A DNA stretch of 64,000 bases, taken from positions 14,306,501 through 14,370,500 of the forward strand of contig OZ059896.1 of assembly GCA_964057225.1 (NCBI GenBank). Reading direction: 5' to 3'. The stretch is from Auanema rhodensis (lineage: Eukaryota > Nematoda > Chromadorea > Rhabditida > Rhabditidae). The notes beneath the pieces are model-generated. The model was not told the DNA's origin. It made no database searches and worked only from the letters and a program-made list of their open reading frames with translations. The stretch's first letter is position 1. Each line of letters begins with the position of its first letter. The translations under genes and the position numbers were made by a program. Below are positions 24,453-37,275 of the stretch, piece after piece.

Positions 24453-27400
24453 TTAATCTGCTTCATTACCTATTGATGTTGATAAATCAAAATCAACAGA
24501 TAATCCTGCAATGGCAGGCTTGACAAGCTTCAGTTGAATACGAGGTCTTTGTTCATTCTTTTCATTTAATGAAATGTGAACAGACACCTTATCTGCAATA
24601 ACAAGGCATGAAAAACAAATTTAGAACTAGAACGGTTACCTAATTCTCTAATTGTCATATTATCAGCTCTTACACAGGCATTTTCTAAATCTATTACAGT
24701 ACCTAAGCCTTCCTGGAGTACAATTATAGATTCTAATCCATATTTGGGAACAAACACCTTTGAAGTATTTTTTTAAAAATCTTATATATACTTTGACACC
24801 TACTTGAACTCCATTAGAGCGAACACCCATAATGAAACCATCGGCAACCTCTTCTCTCCCTTTGAAGTATGTTAGTACATTAAGCTGTACAGATGCTCTA
24901 CCAGCATACTGTGCTTGTTTATGTCTGAATATAATAATATATGCTTTTATTTACGGAACTATACCTGTAGTTAATATTAGCAGACACTCTTTGGACTGCA
25001 CTTTGCTGCAGTAAACCAGCAGCAATATCATCAGCACCTACACAAGCAGCTAACAGACGATGAACAATTACATCTGCATATCTGTATAACAAGAAATTTA
25101 ATGATGTATTAGATTTGAAAAAAACCTTCTGATAGGAGAAGTAAAATGAGTGTAAATGGGACATGCAAGACCAAAGTGCACATATTGAGGAACAGGAATT
25201 GTACCTAAAAATTAAGTTGAGTAAACAAATGCATCTATGAGAATTCATTAATTTTTACTAACCTGCACTGAAATATACAGCTTGTGTCATGCATCTGGTA
25301 GTTAACATTCTTAATAATCTGTTGAGCATAGGATTTTTGCTGTCAATAGCGCGATTTAAAGAATCGGCTAAAGCTTTACCACTTTCGGTATTAATTTCAA
25401 AACCTCTCAAGCTGGCAGCCTAAAATAATACTTAAAAAAGTTTAAACAAGAATGAACTAACTTCAACTAGAGTTTTATAACTCTCTTTAGTTGGTACAGG
25501 GTGACGACGTAACAGAGCACAATCAGGATATTCTGAGAGGATCTTCTCGGCAACAGAAATATTGGCTAAGAGCATGAACTCTTCAACCATACTGTTAGTA
25601 TCTAAAGCCTCTTTTTCCATTACTGCTTTAGGTGTACGAGTTTCCCAGTCCATATCGAAACGAATCTTGAACAAATTGTTTTTATCATAAAAATAGTGTA
25701 TCTTTTATTACCTCAGAAGACGCTAAAGTCAAAGCACCATTAGCTGTTCTTTTATTCTTCAACACCTTAGAAAGTTTCATTAACCCACGAAGACTGATTG
25801 TAATATCGTCATTCTGAGAACAGATAAGTTAACACTGAAATCAAACAGAAAATGATTCACCATATCAGAATTATCAATACGCTCCTGGGCTTCTTTATAG
25901 GTGAGAGCTGCACTTGATTTTATTAAAGACTTATGATATTTCGCTGAAATAATCTCAGCTTCTGAAGTCATAGTCCAAATAACAGAAAATGCATAACTAA
26001 AATTAACCAATAAGGAAAAAAAGAAAAAACAAAAGATTGAACCGTTCAACTCCTCCTCTTAAAGAACAGAGATTTCCACTCAAAAGTTCCGGTAACATAT
26101 CAATTCTACGATCACAGAGATAAACAGTAGTCCCTCTATTAGCAGCTTCTTGGTCGATTGCTGTTCCGGGTCGTACAAAATGAGTAACATCAGCAATGTG
26201 TACACCAACCTTAAAAACGAACATAGAAAAGAAACATTCAACTTCATATATGCCTCGAATAATCCATTTTCCAAAGGACGACAGTGAAGAGCATCATCAA
26301 TATCAGTACAGCCGGGGGGATCTACCTGAAATTGAAAAAGTCAAATCAAAAATCAATCGATCATGACTAAACATGAAAAAACGCATGTGAATCTCACAAA
26401 ACTATAAATAAGAATACATGTATATATAAACAAAAAGTAAATAAGAAAAAAATAACATTAAGAAACTTACAGAACAAATAGTAAGATGACGTAAGTCAAC
26501 TCTAGGAGCTTGTAGTTTTGAAACCCATTCACCCTTCGGCAAGCAGTCTAAAACTTCTTCTGAGAAGGGAGAATGGGGAATATCATGCTCGAGTAGAAGA
26601 ACCTAAATTATCAAAATCAATGAATTAACGATGATAATAATTATTATAAAATATTAAGAAATACAATACCTCGTTTTCAGTTTCTCTGTCTCCCAAGTTA
26701 CCCAAGGTTCGAACATAATGTCCAAGTGGATATTTGCTGTCCCTGGGCCACTGATCAACTTGAACAACAATTCGTTGATGAGCAAGAATATCAGCCTTGA
26801 AAATAAAAAACGTTTCAATAGAAATGGTAGCAGTGAAATTCATACCTGTTCAGTTTCAATGCGAATACGAGGAAGAAGGCGATCTGTAGGGCAGAACAAA
26901 TGCCTTCTTCTTCCTTTTATGGTACTTGGTAGAAGAATTCCACAATATGGTCTCCAATTTCTTTTAACAATTCCAACAACCTGAATAAGATAACAATTAG
27001 TATAGAAACTAAAAATACGTATTTACTTTAGCCGTTGGGATTACTTCCTTCTTCATTTTTTTAGCTGTAGGCTCATCATTAACCTCATCGTCAGCATCAT
27101 CGTCAGCTTTCAAATCGATTTCTTCTATGTCACGAAGAACTATTTTCTAAATTAAAATTACATGGAAGAAAATAATAAAAAAATATACTTTTGCCGGAGC
27201 AACCCATTGATCTTGAGGAAGAAGTTTAACAGCAACTGTATCACCATTCATAGCACGGTTACAATTCATTCCCTGAAAAATATAAAAAAAAGTTTATAAA
27301 TATAATTGTTGACATACTTGTATAAACCATGAAGTCATGTTAGCAGGATCTACTAATACAGTAGCTTCTTTATAGTTTTCGCGTGAAACCTAAATATATG

Positions 27401-28381
27401 CATACAACAACGTAAACATTCTGGTTTACCGTAAAATTTCCCTTTTTGATGGTGCCATCAGCGAATCCTTTCACAAGTTGATCATGAGACAAATGCTCTT
27501 CGAAAATGTCAATTCCACTTGATACACTGCTTTCATAAGCCATCATCTTGTTCAACAACTCAGTTTTCCCGTCGTCGACCATTCCTTCAATAAAGGGATT
27601 TTAAAACAGTTCTTTGTAAAACTTTAAACCTGATATATAATCTTTTATAGTCATTGCCTGAACGCCGTCAACTGCAACTCTAGCCACAATAGATTCATCA
27701 GCACACAAAACAATAGGAGAACATTTTGCTCCCCAATGATCATTCAGGTATTGTGCAGTTTTGTTCAGCATTTTTTCTAACCTAAAGTTTCATTAAGTTG
27801 AAGTAATCAAGTATGAAAAGTTACCGAAGTTCTTCAGTCAGCCCAGAAGCAGAAGGAACAAATGTTTTGTGATGAAATTCACTCATGAAAACGAAAAATC
27901 GTTCATTGACTTGTTCATAGCATATAGCATTAATCTTTTTAAAAGCCATAATTGACTTATTTTTAACAAATTCCCAGACTCCTTGGGTAATGATAACATT
28001 TCTTAAACAAATAATAGATTTTAAAAAATATAAAATTAAAAAACCAACTTGAGTAAGTCCGAATCAAAAAGATCATAAAATCTGATAAAACTTTGGTGAT
28101 CAACAATAATTGCATGTTCATTTGGACATTTACGATTAATTGATGAGGTACTTTCTTTTCCTATCGTATTTTTTCCCATTCCAAAACATGGCTCACATTT
28201 CTGGTGACCACAGGATATATCATTTCTTAAATATCTCTCTGCTACTCTCTAAAAATCATGAATAACAAAACTGAGTTAAGTTGATGAAAAATACCTTAAA
28301 TACTCGTCCAACTCTAGTTTTAAAATAAGAAGGAACTAATATTCTTTCTTCTATTCCACTTTGTTTCACATTTAATTCCAT
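24453..28381 (-). CDS. dis-3: DIS3/Rrp44, catalytic exosome ribonuclease
   Basis: DIS3 is the processive 3'-5' exonuclease, and PIN endonuclease, of the RNA exosome. Order seen: CR3 zinc-ligand motif ([12 protein letters not shown]); PIN domain ([53 protein letters not shown]); two cold-shock OB folds (for example [20 protein letters not shown] and [13 protein letters not shown]); the RNB active site [14 protein letters not shown] with downstream [54 protein letters not shown]; and an S1-like end. The RNB aspartates are all visible. The CR3 and PIN regions distinguish it from DIS3L2. About 18 exons with short introns. It is divergent from the MAIP1-like gene with only 244 bases between starts, suggesting a shared promoter. 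Confidence 0.97.
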
Positions 28382-28625
28382 TTTTATGAGCTAAAAATGA
28401 AAAAAATCTAAATGCTGAATTTATAAAATAAAATTTTGAAGGAAAACTGTAAACGACGTCGCACGAAAAAGTGCACGATTTTTAAGCACAAAAAATACGA
28501 AAAGTCGCTGTTAACAATTAGGTTTCAAAAGTTTCACTTAGTTTCCTTATTTTCTATTAATATATTGATTTTGTTAACCTCTATAATCTTGCTCTCATTG
28601 TATAATTTCAGGATATTCATTTATT

Positions 28626-29535
28626 ATGTATATATTGCCCAAATTTTGCTCAAAAACAGCTTCTTTAAGTGGTCATAGGTTATTCTCAGCAAGTAGTATT
28701 CTATTTTCAACTGCTCAGGAGAAAGCTCCTCAAATCTCTTCCGAACCAGTAGGAATATTACTAAAATCTTGCTATAAAATTGCTATAAAGTTAATTTTAG
28801 ATAGCAATATTTCCAAGACCACAGGCTACTGTACCAACTTTCGAATGGTCTAGGACAATTGGTAATACAGTATGTGAAGTACTCTATAAGTTGAGTTTTG
28901 AGAAGAATTATACAAGAGAAAGCTTATTGATCGGAGCAAACCAGGTTTGATTCTAGCATCTAGTGAATATTTTAATGTTTGTTATCTAGGGTGCTGTTTT
29001 ACTAGCTAATGCTTTTATATCGAAGAACTGGAATAGTATAGGAAATGCAACAACTGAAGATTTATTAGAAAAGTTAAAACATGCTAGAGAAAGGTTTTTA
29101 CCAATTTGAGTGTGAAAAATATCTCATTTTTTTCAGATACTCTGATGAAAATGTCCAGTTGTTGCAGTACACAACGGATGACATCGTACATAGTTTTCTT
29201 CATTCAACTATAATAACAGGCAAAAAAATTTTCAAATGTAAGCTACTTCTTAGTTTTTTTCTATATTTATCAACGTTCTAGTGAGTGAACAAGGAAATCT
29301 TGGAATATATTTTACTGTAGTTACTTATGTGAGAAAAAATGATTCTGTTCCTGCTAGTATTACCTTAACAAAGGCAGTAGGAAAATACAAAAAAGATCTC
29401 ACTGCTGTTAATATAACGTAAGTCCAGTAATTTAACTATTGTTTTAGAAACAAGTTTCTTAGATTTGCTAGAACATTGAATCCTCTTGGGGTTTGGAAAG
29501 CTGTATCGTTCAATATGTTCAATTTACCTAATTGA
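28626..29535 (+). CDS. MAIP1-like mitochondrial protein (Tim44-like fold)
   Basis: MAIP1 assists sorting of EMRE and binds the m-AAA protease in the mitochondrial matrix. The N-terminus is a plausible presequence (MYILPKFCSKTASLSGHRLF, rich in basic and hydroxylated residues with no acids for 40 residues). The body has the layout of the Tim44/MAIP1 domain: LLIGANQGAVLLANAFISKN, LLEKLKHAR, YTTDDIVHSFLHSTI, GNLGIYFTVVTYVRKND, and a final NKFLRFARTLNPLGVWKAV. Six exons, about 230 residues. An AG acceptor (AATTTCAG) 16 bases before the ATG fits trans-splicing. The assignment rests on pattern similarity of a weakly conserved family. A mitochondrial ribosomal L45-like protein is the main alternative. 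Confidence 0.6.
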
Positions 29536-30332
29536 ATTAATTTTTATTTATTTAAAAAATATATTAGTTTTGCTTTACATGTTCTTCTAGGACAAATAAA
29601 TTTTATTTGAAAAATGAAGGCTATGAAGTTTTTTGACACACAGGTTAATATTTAGATTATGAATTATCCAAGTGTTTTATTCCTTCTTTTTGTACAGTTT
29701 AGAAAAATAGTTTACACAATTTTTTTGAAATATCACCTTCATGAAACAAAGTACCAGAGCCGTTTGGAACTCCATGCGAATTTAAATGAAATGAAAGAAC
29801 TTTAAAGTTCAAACTCATTGCAATGCTAATGCAATAATTAGCTTAATTTTCTTAATTAATTCGGAATTATTACCATATTAATAAGTTTTTGAAAGCTTTG
29901 ATAGGTTTTTTTTTAATGGAAAAAGTTTTTATAATTTATATAGCTAAGCATTTGTTTTTATGCGTTTTAGTCTTGCCGCGATTAGTATATTTTAATAATG
30001 TCTGTACTCTCCTGGTTTAAAATACTATCTTGGCAGGGTCGATAGGAAAGCTCGAATGAAGTTATATTACTACAAGCTGTAGTCTCCTCATTTTATCGGA
30101 AACTTGATGTTTTGCTGATAAAGTGAAATTGTTTTGATTTTTTTTAATAAATGTCAGAATTCTTTTCAATATATATAATATACTTACTCTATTTTTATAA
30201 ATTTATGTAGATAGTTATTTTTAAAGCTGAAGTCTTAGTTGATTGGTGATACATGATTTGATGGTTTTGTTGATTTATATTTTTTTAGAAATAATTTAGT
30301 ACATTATTTTAACATCTTATTGATTTCGAAGG
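29536..30332. other. Non-coding gap before rab-19
   Basis: AT-rich 3' UTR and promoter sequence. No open frame of note and no tRNA or snRNA motif recognised. It probably contains the rab-19 promoter near its right end. Confidence 0.5.
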
Positions 30333-31244
30333 ATGGATGGTGATGATGGATTTGATTATTTATTCAAAATTGTACTTATTGGAGATATGGGTGTAGGAAA
30401 AACGTAAGTTGAGATGATTAAAATGAATGTTTTATTTTTTATTGCAGCTGTGTCGTTCAAAGATTTCGAAATGGTACTTTCGTTGATAGACAAGGGACTA
30501 CTATTGGAGTTGATTTTACGATGAAAACGTTGATAGTTGGTTTGTTGTTTATCCTTCAGAATGTTGCCAATAATTCATGCATTATAGATGGGAAACGTGT
30601 GAAATTACAAATCTGGGATACTGGAGGACAAGAACGTTTCCGAACTATCACTCAATCCTACTACCGATCTGCTAATGGAATTGTGCTATGCTATGACATA
30701 ACGTGTCGTCAATCTTTCAACAGTTTACAACGGTAAAGATCTTAACAAGCCTTAATGTATATCATCGGTTGTAGCTGGATTGATGATGTTTCAAAGTTTG
30801 CTGCTCCCAATGTTGCTAAGCTGCTTATCGGTAAGACTTAAATCACTCTAAGTATGAACGAAATAAATTTCAGCTACAAAATGTGACCTGGAAGAACAAA
30901 GAGTGATAAGTCCCGAAGAAGCCGAGCATCTTCAAAGAGCTAATGGTATTAATAAGATTTACAATAAACAATAAGATTCATATGTATTCATATGATTACA
31001 GGCATGTTTTCAACTATTGAAACCAGTGCTAAAGGAAATTTGAATGTCGAGAATGCTTTCTTAGAATTAGCAACTATTCTGAAAAGACAGTACGATCAAG
31101 GTGGAGCACAGGATGCAAGGTGCCATATCAATTGATTCTTTTCTTTGTAATTTTATTTTGATCTTCAGCATGGACTCCTTCCGATTAGGAGCTGGTGGAT
31201 CCACCCCAATAGGGAATCAATGGCAACAATGTTGCCGTTGGTAG
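30333..31244 (+). CDS. rab-19: Rab GTPase, RAB-19/RAB-43 type
   Basis: A small GTPase of membrane traffic. All nucleotide-binding motifs are present: P-loop GDMGVGKTC, effector switch [25 protein letters not shown] (switch II, with DTGG rather than DTAG, as in the Rab19/43 group), TKCDLEEQ, and [11 protein letters not shown]. The tail ends in QQCCRW, a CCXX-type pair of cysteines suitable for geranylgeranylation. About 210 residues in seven exons. The third intron runs from GTTG/GTTTG to CATTATAG, giving [14 protein letters not shown]. The sequence [17 protein letters not shown] and the [12 protein letters not shown] effector region favour Rab19/43 over Rab8/10. Confidence 0.92.
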
Positions 31245-32488
31245 TTTGTATATTTGGCCTATTCTCTTTTTGACATTGCTAAGTTTTTATATTCCGTAGA
31301 AGTCAAGAGAAGTAAACTGAAGATGAGCTGTTTCAGAACTACTTATTTGTCTCATGTTTGTAGATATTACTCTACAAATTCATCCATGTCTGTAAATTTG
31401 CCCGAAACCTTTAACTTTTCAGAAAAATTGGGTACTAAAATTCATTAATAATAGGGATGTGCAAGAGTTTTAGCCCCCCATATGAAAATTAATACGGAGG
31501 TTCCACATTTTAGTAAAATGAAAAAATATTAATATTTTTTTTGATTAATTAAATAGATGTGAAATGTTTCTATTTAATACCCCCACGCCTCTAGTAAGTT
31601 CTATAAGATAACGCGGGTTCAATTCTCTAATAATCTCTTGATTGAAAAGCGTTTTTTTCCATACCTGAGCCAATTCATGACTCCATGTAAGGTCTTTGCT
31701 CTTTTTGGAATAAGGCCGGCACTATTTATTGAGGCTTGTTAGGAAATGGGGAAACCATGAATAGTAATCTTTTCTGTTGAATGAATTCGGAGTCTGTTCG
31801 CACAAACTACGTAGACACCCAGCAAATGTCTTCTTCTGTACAAACTCGTGAAACATGCACCCTATATCCTTGATCTCGCTCTATCTTATATTAGATACAT
31901 GAGGCGCTTTTTGGCTTCAAAAGTACGTATAGTGGGAGAAAGGCTTAGAACACTTGCACACCCTCTTAAATTTCATCTTTCATACTTTAACTGTATAATA
32001 ATTTGCACTTTCTTTCGAAGCTAGATATTTACATGCATCATAATTATTTGAAAAATAACTTAACAAGTCATGTTCAAGCATCTCATTTACAATATTGCTA
32101 TACTTACCTATGATTTCATTCTTGTCTTAGAAAAAGTTGATTCTCTAACACAGCATCAAAATAACTTAACCCTAATAAACAAAGTATTCTTATTGTTCTT
32201 TCTTATAGTTTGATTCATATTTAATAAATATTTCCATAATATCGTTATGTTAGATAGGACCGACACAAAATTAATCTCATAATATTGAATAGAAGTGAAC
32301 ATAGACAGAAGGATATTTTAATTTATGCTCTATTGATATTCGAGTACGTACGCGAGCTATACGCGAAGCGTAAAAATAGAATTCAGAGCAAAAATCGTTG
32401 TTGAAGTTCTGTTAAAATAGCGATTCCGTTTAAGCTTTATTCCTTTTTAAAATCAAATTTAAATATTATAAAATGTATTGTTTAGAAG
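31245..32488. other. Non-coding gap between rab-19 and EMC3
   Basis: About 1.2 kb without a supported gene. A 64-codon open frame (31254-31448) has no domain and lies in the rab-19 3' region. The stretch 31445-31960 is somewhat less AT-rich, but I found no snRNA, spliced-leader RNA or transposon signature. Confidence 0.5.
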
Positions 32489-33593
32489 ATGACTGATCTG
32501 TTATTAGATCCTGCTATCAGAACATGGGTTTTTGTGCCAATAGTTATTATAACTTTTATGATTGGCATTGTAAAACATTATATTACTTTGCTATTAATGA
32601 ATAAAAAGAAAGTAAGTTAAAATATTAATTAAATGCTTTTAAAGCGTTGGATTTTAGGTTGAGTTGGAAAATGTAGCCGATGCTCAGTATTTATTACATT
32701 CCCGCTTACTAAGAGAAAATGGACGTTTCCTACCTAAATCTTCTTTCAATTCTCGTAGAGCTTTTTTGGCTGCTGAAGATGAAGGTGAGTATTTTTCGAT
32801 TGCTTTTCTTTTTTAATTATTTTTATAAAGTTACTAATATTGACAACGGTAAATTTTAATTTATTTCGTTTACAACCGGTCTGCATGTGCGCTCTATATG
32901 AAAAAGAGATTGATTTAACTCAACGTTAACGCATATGCATTACTTTTTGATTAGTTTATCGTCTACGAGGCTTCGGGATTTAATTAAAAAATTTTGAAAT
33001 CGGAATTTACAGGCTATCTATCAAAAGCCATGCAAAGACCAAGCAGAAGCGCTAATGCTATGGATCCTACTCATATGACGGAGATGTTGAAAGGAAACAT
33101 GATGCACATGGTTTTGAGAACTCATGGGGAACTGACTAATGGGAACATATTTCAGGTTACTGTTATGGTTGTCGGAGGATGGATTAATTGGACTTTCTCC
33201 GGATTCGCTACCACTAGAATTCCATTCCCATTAACTCTCAAGTTTAAAGCAATGATGCAAAGGGGTGTTGATCTAGTTTCTTTAGATTCTGCTTGGGTAT
33301 TATTAACATTAGTTTTTCATGCTTTATTTTTCCTTAAGGTTTCTTCTGCTTCTTGGTATTTCCTGTGTATGTTTGGATTAAGATCTATTTATACATTAGT
33401 TCTCGGCGAGGAGAATGCAGCTGATCAAAGTAAAGCCATGGAAGACCAAATGAGTGGTAATTAAGTTTCTTTTATGATTTTCTAAAATATTTTCTGCTTA
33501 GGTGCTGCCATAAATCCACAACAGGATCCCAAGGCTTTGTTCAAAGCTGAATGGGAAGCATTACAGATGCATCAACACCAATTTGCTTTGTGA
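32489..33593 (+). CDS. emc-3: EMC3, ER membrane protein complex insertase subunit
   Basis: EMC3 is the Oxa1-superfamily core of the ER membrane insertase. Seen: [20 protein letters not shown] (first helix), [26 protein letters not shown] then [73 protein letters not shown] and [17 protein letters not shown]. The C-terminus stops at MHQHQFAL, shorter than in human EMC3, which runs on for about 25-30 residues. Two introns (about 33110-33154 and 33298-33339) are 45 and 42 bases, multiples of three with no stop, so the exon reads open straight through. They are recognised by GT/AG ends and because the family lacks those residues. An AG acceptor (TTGTTTAG) lies 3 bases before the ATG. Confidence 0.95.
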
Positions 33594-33730
33594 TAGCTTA
33601 AACTATATATGAATTCTAATTAGGACACAGAGATCTCCTAATTCCTCTAGTGTGCGTCAATTTTCGCTGTTTGTATAGAACTTTAATTTAATGAATGTTA
33701 TTCATATGATACAAGATAAAACATTATAAA

Positions 33731-34056
33731 TTAAGTAAAATCCAGAAACAGTTGGGCTATCACACGTTGTAGGTCTTCTTCCCTAATAACTGTACTATTC
33801 CGTTCAATGGCAGACTGTGCTGATCTACGAAGTGTTTCCTGTGCAATAAAATATAACAAATTCTTTTTTTAAAGGAACATACGTTCATAAAAACGTTAGA
33901 CAGTTGAGTTAAAAGAGTTAGAGCAGTGGGTGATAGATTAGATTTCCTGGAAAATTGGAAGTTTGATGGTGGTTCTCAGAAAAACTACCTTTTTCCTTTA
34001 CAACCAACGGTTACCATACCACGAACAGTAGATTCTTTAATATTATGAGATCCCAT
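33731..34056 (-). CDS. CENPX: CENP-X/MHF2 histone-fold protein
   Basis: CENP-X pairs with CENP-S in the CENP-T-W-S-X kinetochore complex and in the FANCM-MHF DNA repair complex. Three small exons yield about 80 residues: TVRGMVTVGCKGKR, then KSNLSPTALTLLTQLSNVFM, then TLRRSAQSAIERNS..IREEDLQRVIAQLFLDF. This follows the vertebrate pattern KTKVSGDALQLMVELLKVFV...LEKVLPQLLLDF helix for helix, including the terminal LLLDF-type end. The start at 34056 is preferred because a strong AG (TTCCATTCAG) sits 7 bases upstream as a probable trans-splice site. An in-frame ATG at 34080 is possible. It lies 84 bases after the UXT stop, last in the seven-gene minus-strand run. Confidence 0.8.
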
Positions 34057-34140
34057 ACTTGAACTGAATGGAACTTTCATATTTATAAGAGAAAACAACA
34101 AGGTAACAAGGTTAACAACCAATAACAAAGACATCGCCAC

Positions 34141-34691
34141 TTATAATAATTTTTCATAATCAGCTATAGATGTTAATACATAGTCCATATGAGCTCTAAT
34201 CTTATTTGAAACTTCTTCGACACGTTCTATTCTTTTTTCCAATAGCTGGAATTCAAATATACAAATCATTGTACACACATAGAACTTACTTCAATTTTCC
34301 TTTCAATGAATGCTACAGCTCTAGGTAATTTCAATTCAGCAAAAACATCACCTACCATCTTCACTATCACAGTTTCACAATTATCTCTGAAAACAAAAAA
34401 TATTTTTGATTTTAGTATCATAATCGTACATTTCAGCATTTGCAAATACATGATGTCCAAGGTTGAATCTTGTAGTTAACTGTTTGGATTTAGTTTCCTA
34501 AATAATATTGAAATATACAAACTAATTCTGCAGGAACACACCATAATCTTATTTAAAGTTACTAACAGAATTTCATATTCATGCCTTTCAGCAGCAATAT
34601 CTTCTTGCTCTTTAACAGATTTCAAGTAATCTGGACGCAACACTTCATATAGAAACTTCTTGAATTTCTCAATATCTTCGCCACCCGACAT
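34141..34691 (-). CDS. UXT: UXT homologue, alpha-prefoldin-like
   Basis: UXT is an alpha-type prefoldin subunit found in the URI/R2TP-prefoldin-like co-chaperone complex and in transcription cofactor complexes. Two long helices flank a beta hairpin: FKKFLYEVLRPDYLKSVKEQ, EYEILLVTLNKIMETKSKQL, TRFNLGHHVFANAEM (hairpin, matching VDLGCNFFVDTVV of human), then MVGDVFAELKLPRAVAFIER and a C-terminal helix ending YEKLL. About 150 residues in four exons. AG acceptor TTAATTTTAG one base before the ATG. It sits between NPRL3 (220 bases upstream) and CENP-X (84 bases downstream), so it is an internal operon gene. Confidence 0.85.
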
Positions 34692-34911
34692 TCTAAAATT
34701 AAATTTGAACAGAAATAGAAACTTATTGGCAAAAACTGAAGATATATTTGAGAGGTTAACTTTCAAAAAAAAACAATAGCAGTAGATTCATAAGTTCTAA
34801 ACTAAAATAAATATTTGCAAAAAAACAACATGACAACTATAAAGAGATCGATGAACAAGACCAGAAAAATCACCGTAAAAATCAAAGACAAATTTAATAA
34901 AACATCTGATA

Positions 34912-37071
34912 CTATTCAATAGTGAAGTCAGCTCTTTGTAATGAAGATATTACCAATGAAAATGAGTTCAAAACTTCATCTATAACATGACGACTCTGAA
35001 ATTGTTTTATACTTAAAGTATTTCAGATAAGTAAGTAAAAATTACCTCACTTAACCTAAATGTGATGTCTTCCAAATGATGTTTTCCTTTCATATATGGA
35101 GCCATCCGTAAAAATAATTTTAAACGTCTTTCTACTTTACTATAACTTTCACTATCAAGCATTTGACAACATAGATCTTCCACTATAGGTTTAACTTCAT
35201 CCATTAAATCACCTTTAGCAATCATATCCTGAAATGAAATATTGAACTATTTCTAAGAAACTTCATCAAATACTTGCAAGTCACCCGGTAAGTCTTCGCT
35301 TGGTTTCAAAACATTACTATTCGAATATGGCGGAAGAATATAGCAAACTTTGTGTAGTTGTACAATTAACTGATGTCTTAAAAGAAAAGCTATTTGAGCT
35401 ACATAATCAGAATGCTCGAAATGTTTTGGCTGAAATTGTATCAATTAAAGCTAGTAATAGAATCGAGCAAAACATACTGTTTTACGGATATATGATTCTA
35501 GTGTAGCAGGAGGATTGAAATATGATAAGGCGGTGCCCATATGCAAAGTCGAACCAAACTGCTTTTCCCATGCAGTAATTTGTCTGCAAAAATACTTATA
35601 TAATCTTAAATACAGTAAGACTTGCCTTTCTATGGGACGAGGTCTAGTGGCGGAACTGTAATCATTTTTACTACTAATTGGATATATAACAATAGCTCTA
35701 GCCCACAAAAGAAGATGTCGAACAATAAGGAAGCACTGCAAAGCCAGATGATTAGTTAAGAATAATTTGAAAAGAAGCAACTTGATTCAAAGGTATGCCA
35801 CTTAACACAGATATATCAGAAAGACCTATGTTAGGTGTGGAATGTTTCATGAATAAAGCAACAGAAGGGTTTCCATCAGGTGTTGGCCAAGTATCATCAA
35901 GTAACAGAATTCCATGATAAGGTCTGATCATCTCAATGAGCTTGTCAATCTCAGCTCTACTTTTAGGAGCTAATTGAGCTTGAGCTAATGCACGAGACTC
36001 AACACAATATCCTACTTCTATGAAATCGTCAACAAAAACCTTTAAAAAGAGGTTAATATTTTAAAATTATTACAGAAAGGTTACCCGTACTACTCCAGTG
36101 GTACAAATATCATAATAAACTTTAGACAACAGCGACGCCAATGAACATCCTGTTCGAACCTAAATGATAAAATGCGACAACCGTCTGTTGTTATCACAAA
36201 CCTTTTCCCAAGGATTTTGTAAATTTAAAATTTCGTCTGGACATAAGTTCTCAAGATTATCTAAAATTTGACGCATTTCCATTTCCTAGGGAAAAAAATT
36301 AGCTATGTTACTAAACTTAAAATAAATTACTTGTGTACCAAAATAACCATTTAAAGTTTGCAAAGAATCAATTGCTAAAGAAAGTTTGTGACTTAGAGTC
36401 TGAAAAGTCTATATTAAGAAAAAAGTTCGAGAATGCCTCTCACTTGAAAATTTTGAACGACATGATCTTCTACATATGAAGGCATCACAAATACAATTGA
36501 AAACATTTCAGAACAAAAATAATCATGTGATGATCTTGCTTCGCATACCGAAACCTTCAAAAAATTTCATACGATATTTAGAATTGAATGGTATCGTAAC
36601 TGTTTTAGGAAAACCGGCAAACCTATAGTTATCAACTTTTAATTCAAATCGCTGATCATAAGATTCTGCTTTTACACATAAAATGTTTGCCAATATCGAT
36701 GAAGTAAGTCTTAAAACGGTTTGTAATAATCACTTTTTTTAAATACAAACCCGAACTGAGTTAAAAAGGAGTCAGCAAAATTTGAAGTGGATTCCCTGTA
36801 AGTTACATTTAAAAGAAGAACCGTATTTACAAACTAACGAGGCAGTCAGTTGAATAGGATCACTATCTTTTTTCACTGACACAGTAGAATTATTTGGGAC
36901 GGAATCACTGTCTAACAGATTAATATTTATGAAATATTCGGGTGTATCTTTTATACCTTCTTGGTTAATAACCCTTTGAAATGGGTGCATATACAGGAGT
37001 TTCTCACCACGAGTTCCTTTAGTAACCAGTAAAATTGCTAACAGAATATCCTGATCTTCCTCTTCCCACAT
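34912..37071 (-). CDS. nprl-3: NPRL3, GATOR1 complex subunit
   Basis: NPRL3 with NPRL2 and DEPDC5 forms GATOR1, the GTPase-activating complex that shuts off Rag/TORC1 signalling when amino acids are scarce. Seen: an N-terminal longin-type start (ILLAILLVTKGTRGEKLLYM, HPFQR); a middle segment with PYHGILLLDDTWPTPDGNPS and QCFLIVRHLLLWARAIVIYP; and a winged-helix C-terminus (AQIAFLLRHQLIVQLHKVCY, LKLFLRMAPYMKGKHHLEDI, SRHVIDEVLNSFSLVISSLQ). These match human NPRL3 blocks such as LVYWGKAIIIYPL and YFRGRHHLEEI. The start ATG at 37071 follows TTATATAG by two bases. An upstream in-frame TTG is not needed. About 11 exons. Confidence 0.93.
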
Positions 37072-37275
37072 TGCTATATAACTCAAACTTTCACATTTGA
37101 GAAATTTGAATACAAATTGACAGATATGTTAAGTAAAGGTTTAACTACGTTGCCAAATTTTTCATTAAAAAAGATTAAAAATGAAGTTTATGAGAGCATG
37201 GTGCAAAGCATATATACAATTGACTAAGTTAAAGCATGAGACCATATAAATCGAAAATAATATATACAAAGAGTA

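Noticed and set aside
31254..31448. Open frame containing NLPETF, which recalls NLPETF in the cadherin at about 11805.
   Set aside because: The similarity is about 20 bases only, with no cadherin linker motif nearby. Chance, in a 3' UTR.
37072..37086. Upstream TTG-initiated extension of NPRL3.
   Set aside because: The ATG at 37071 follows an acceptor-like TTATATAG by two bases and begins right before the conserved longin-type segment, so a TTG start is unnecessary.
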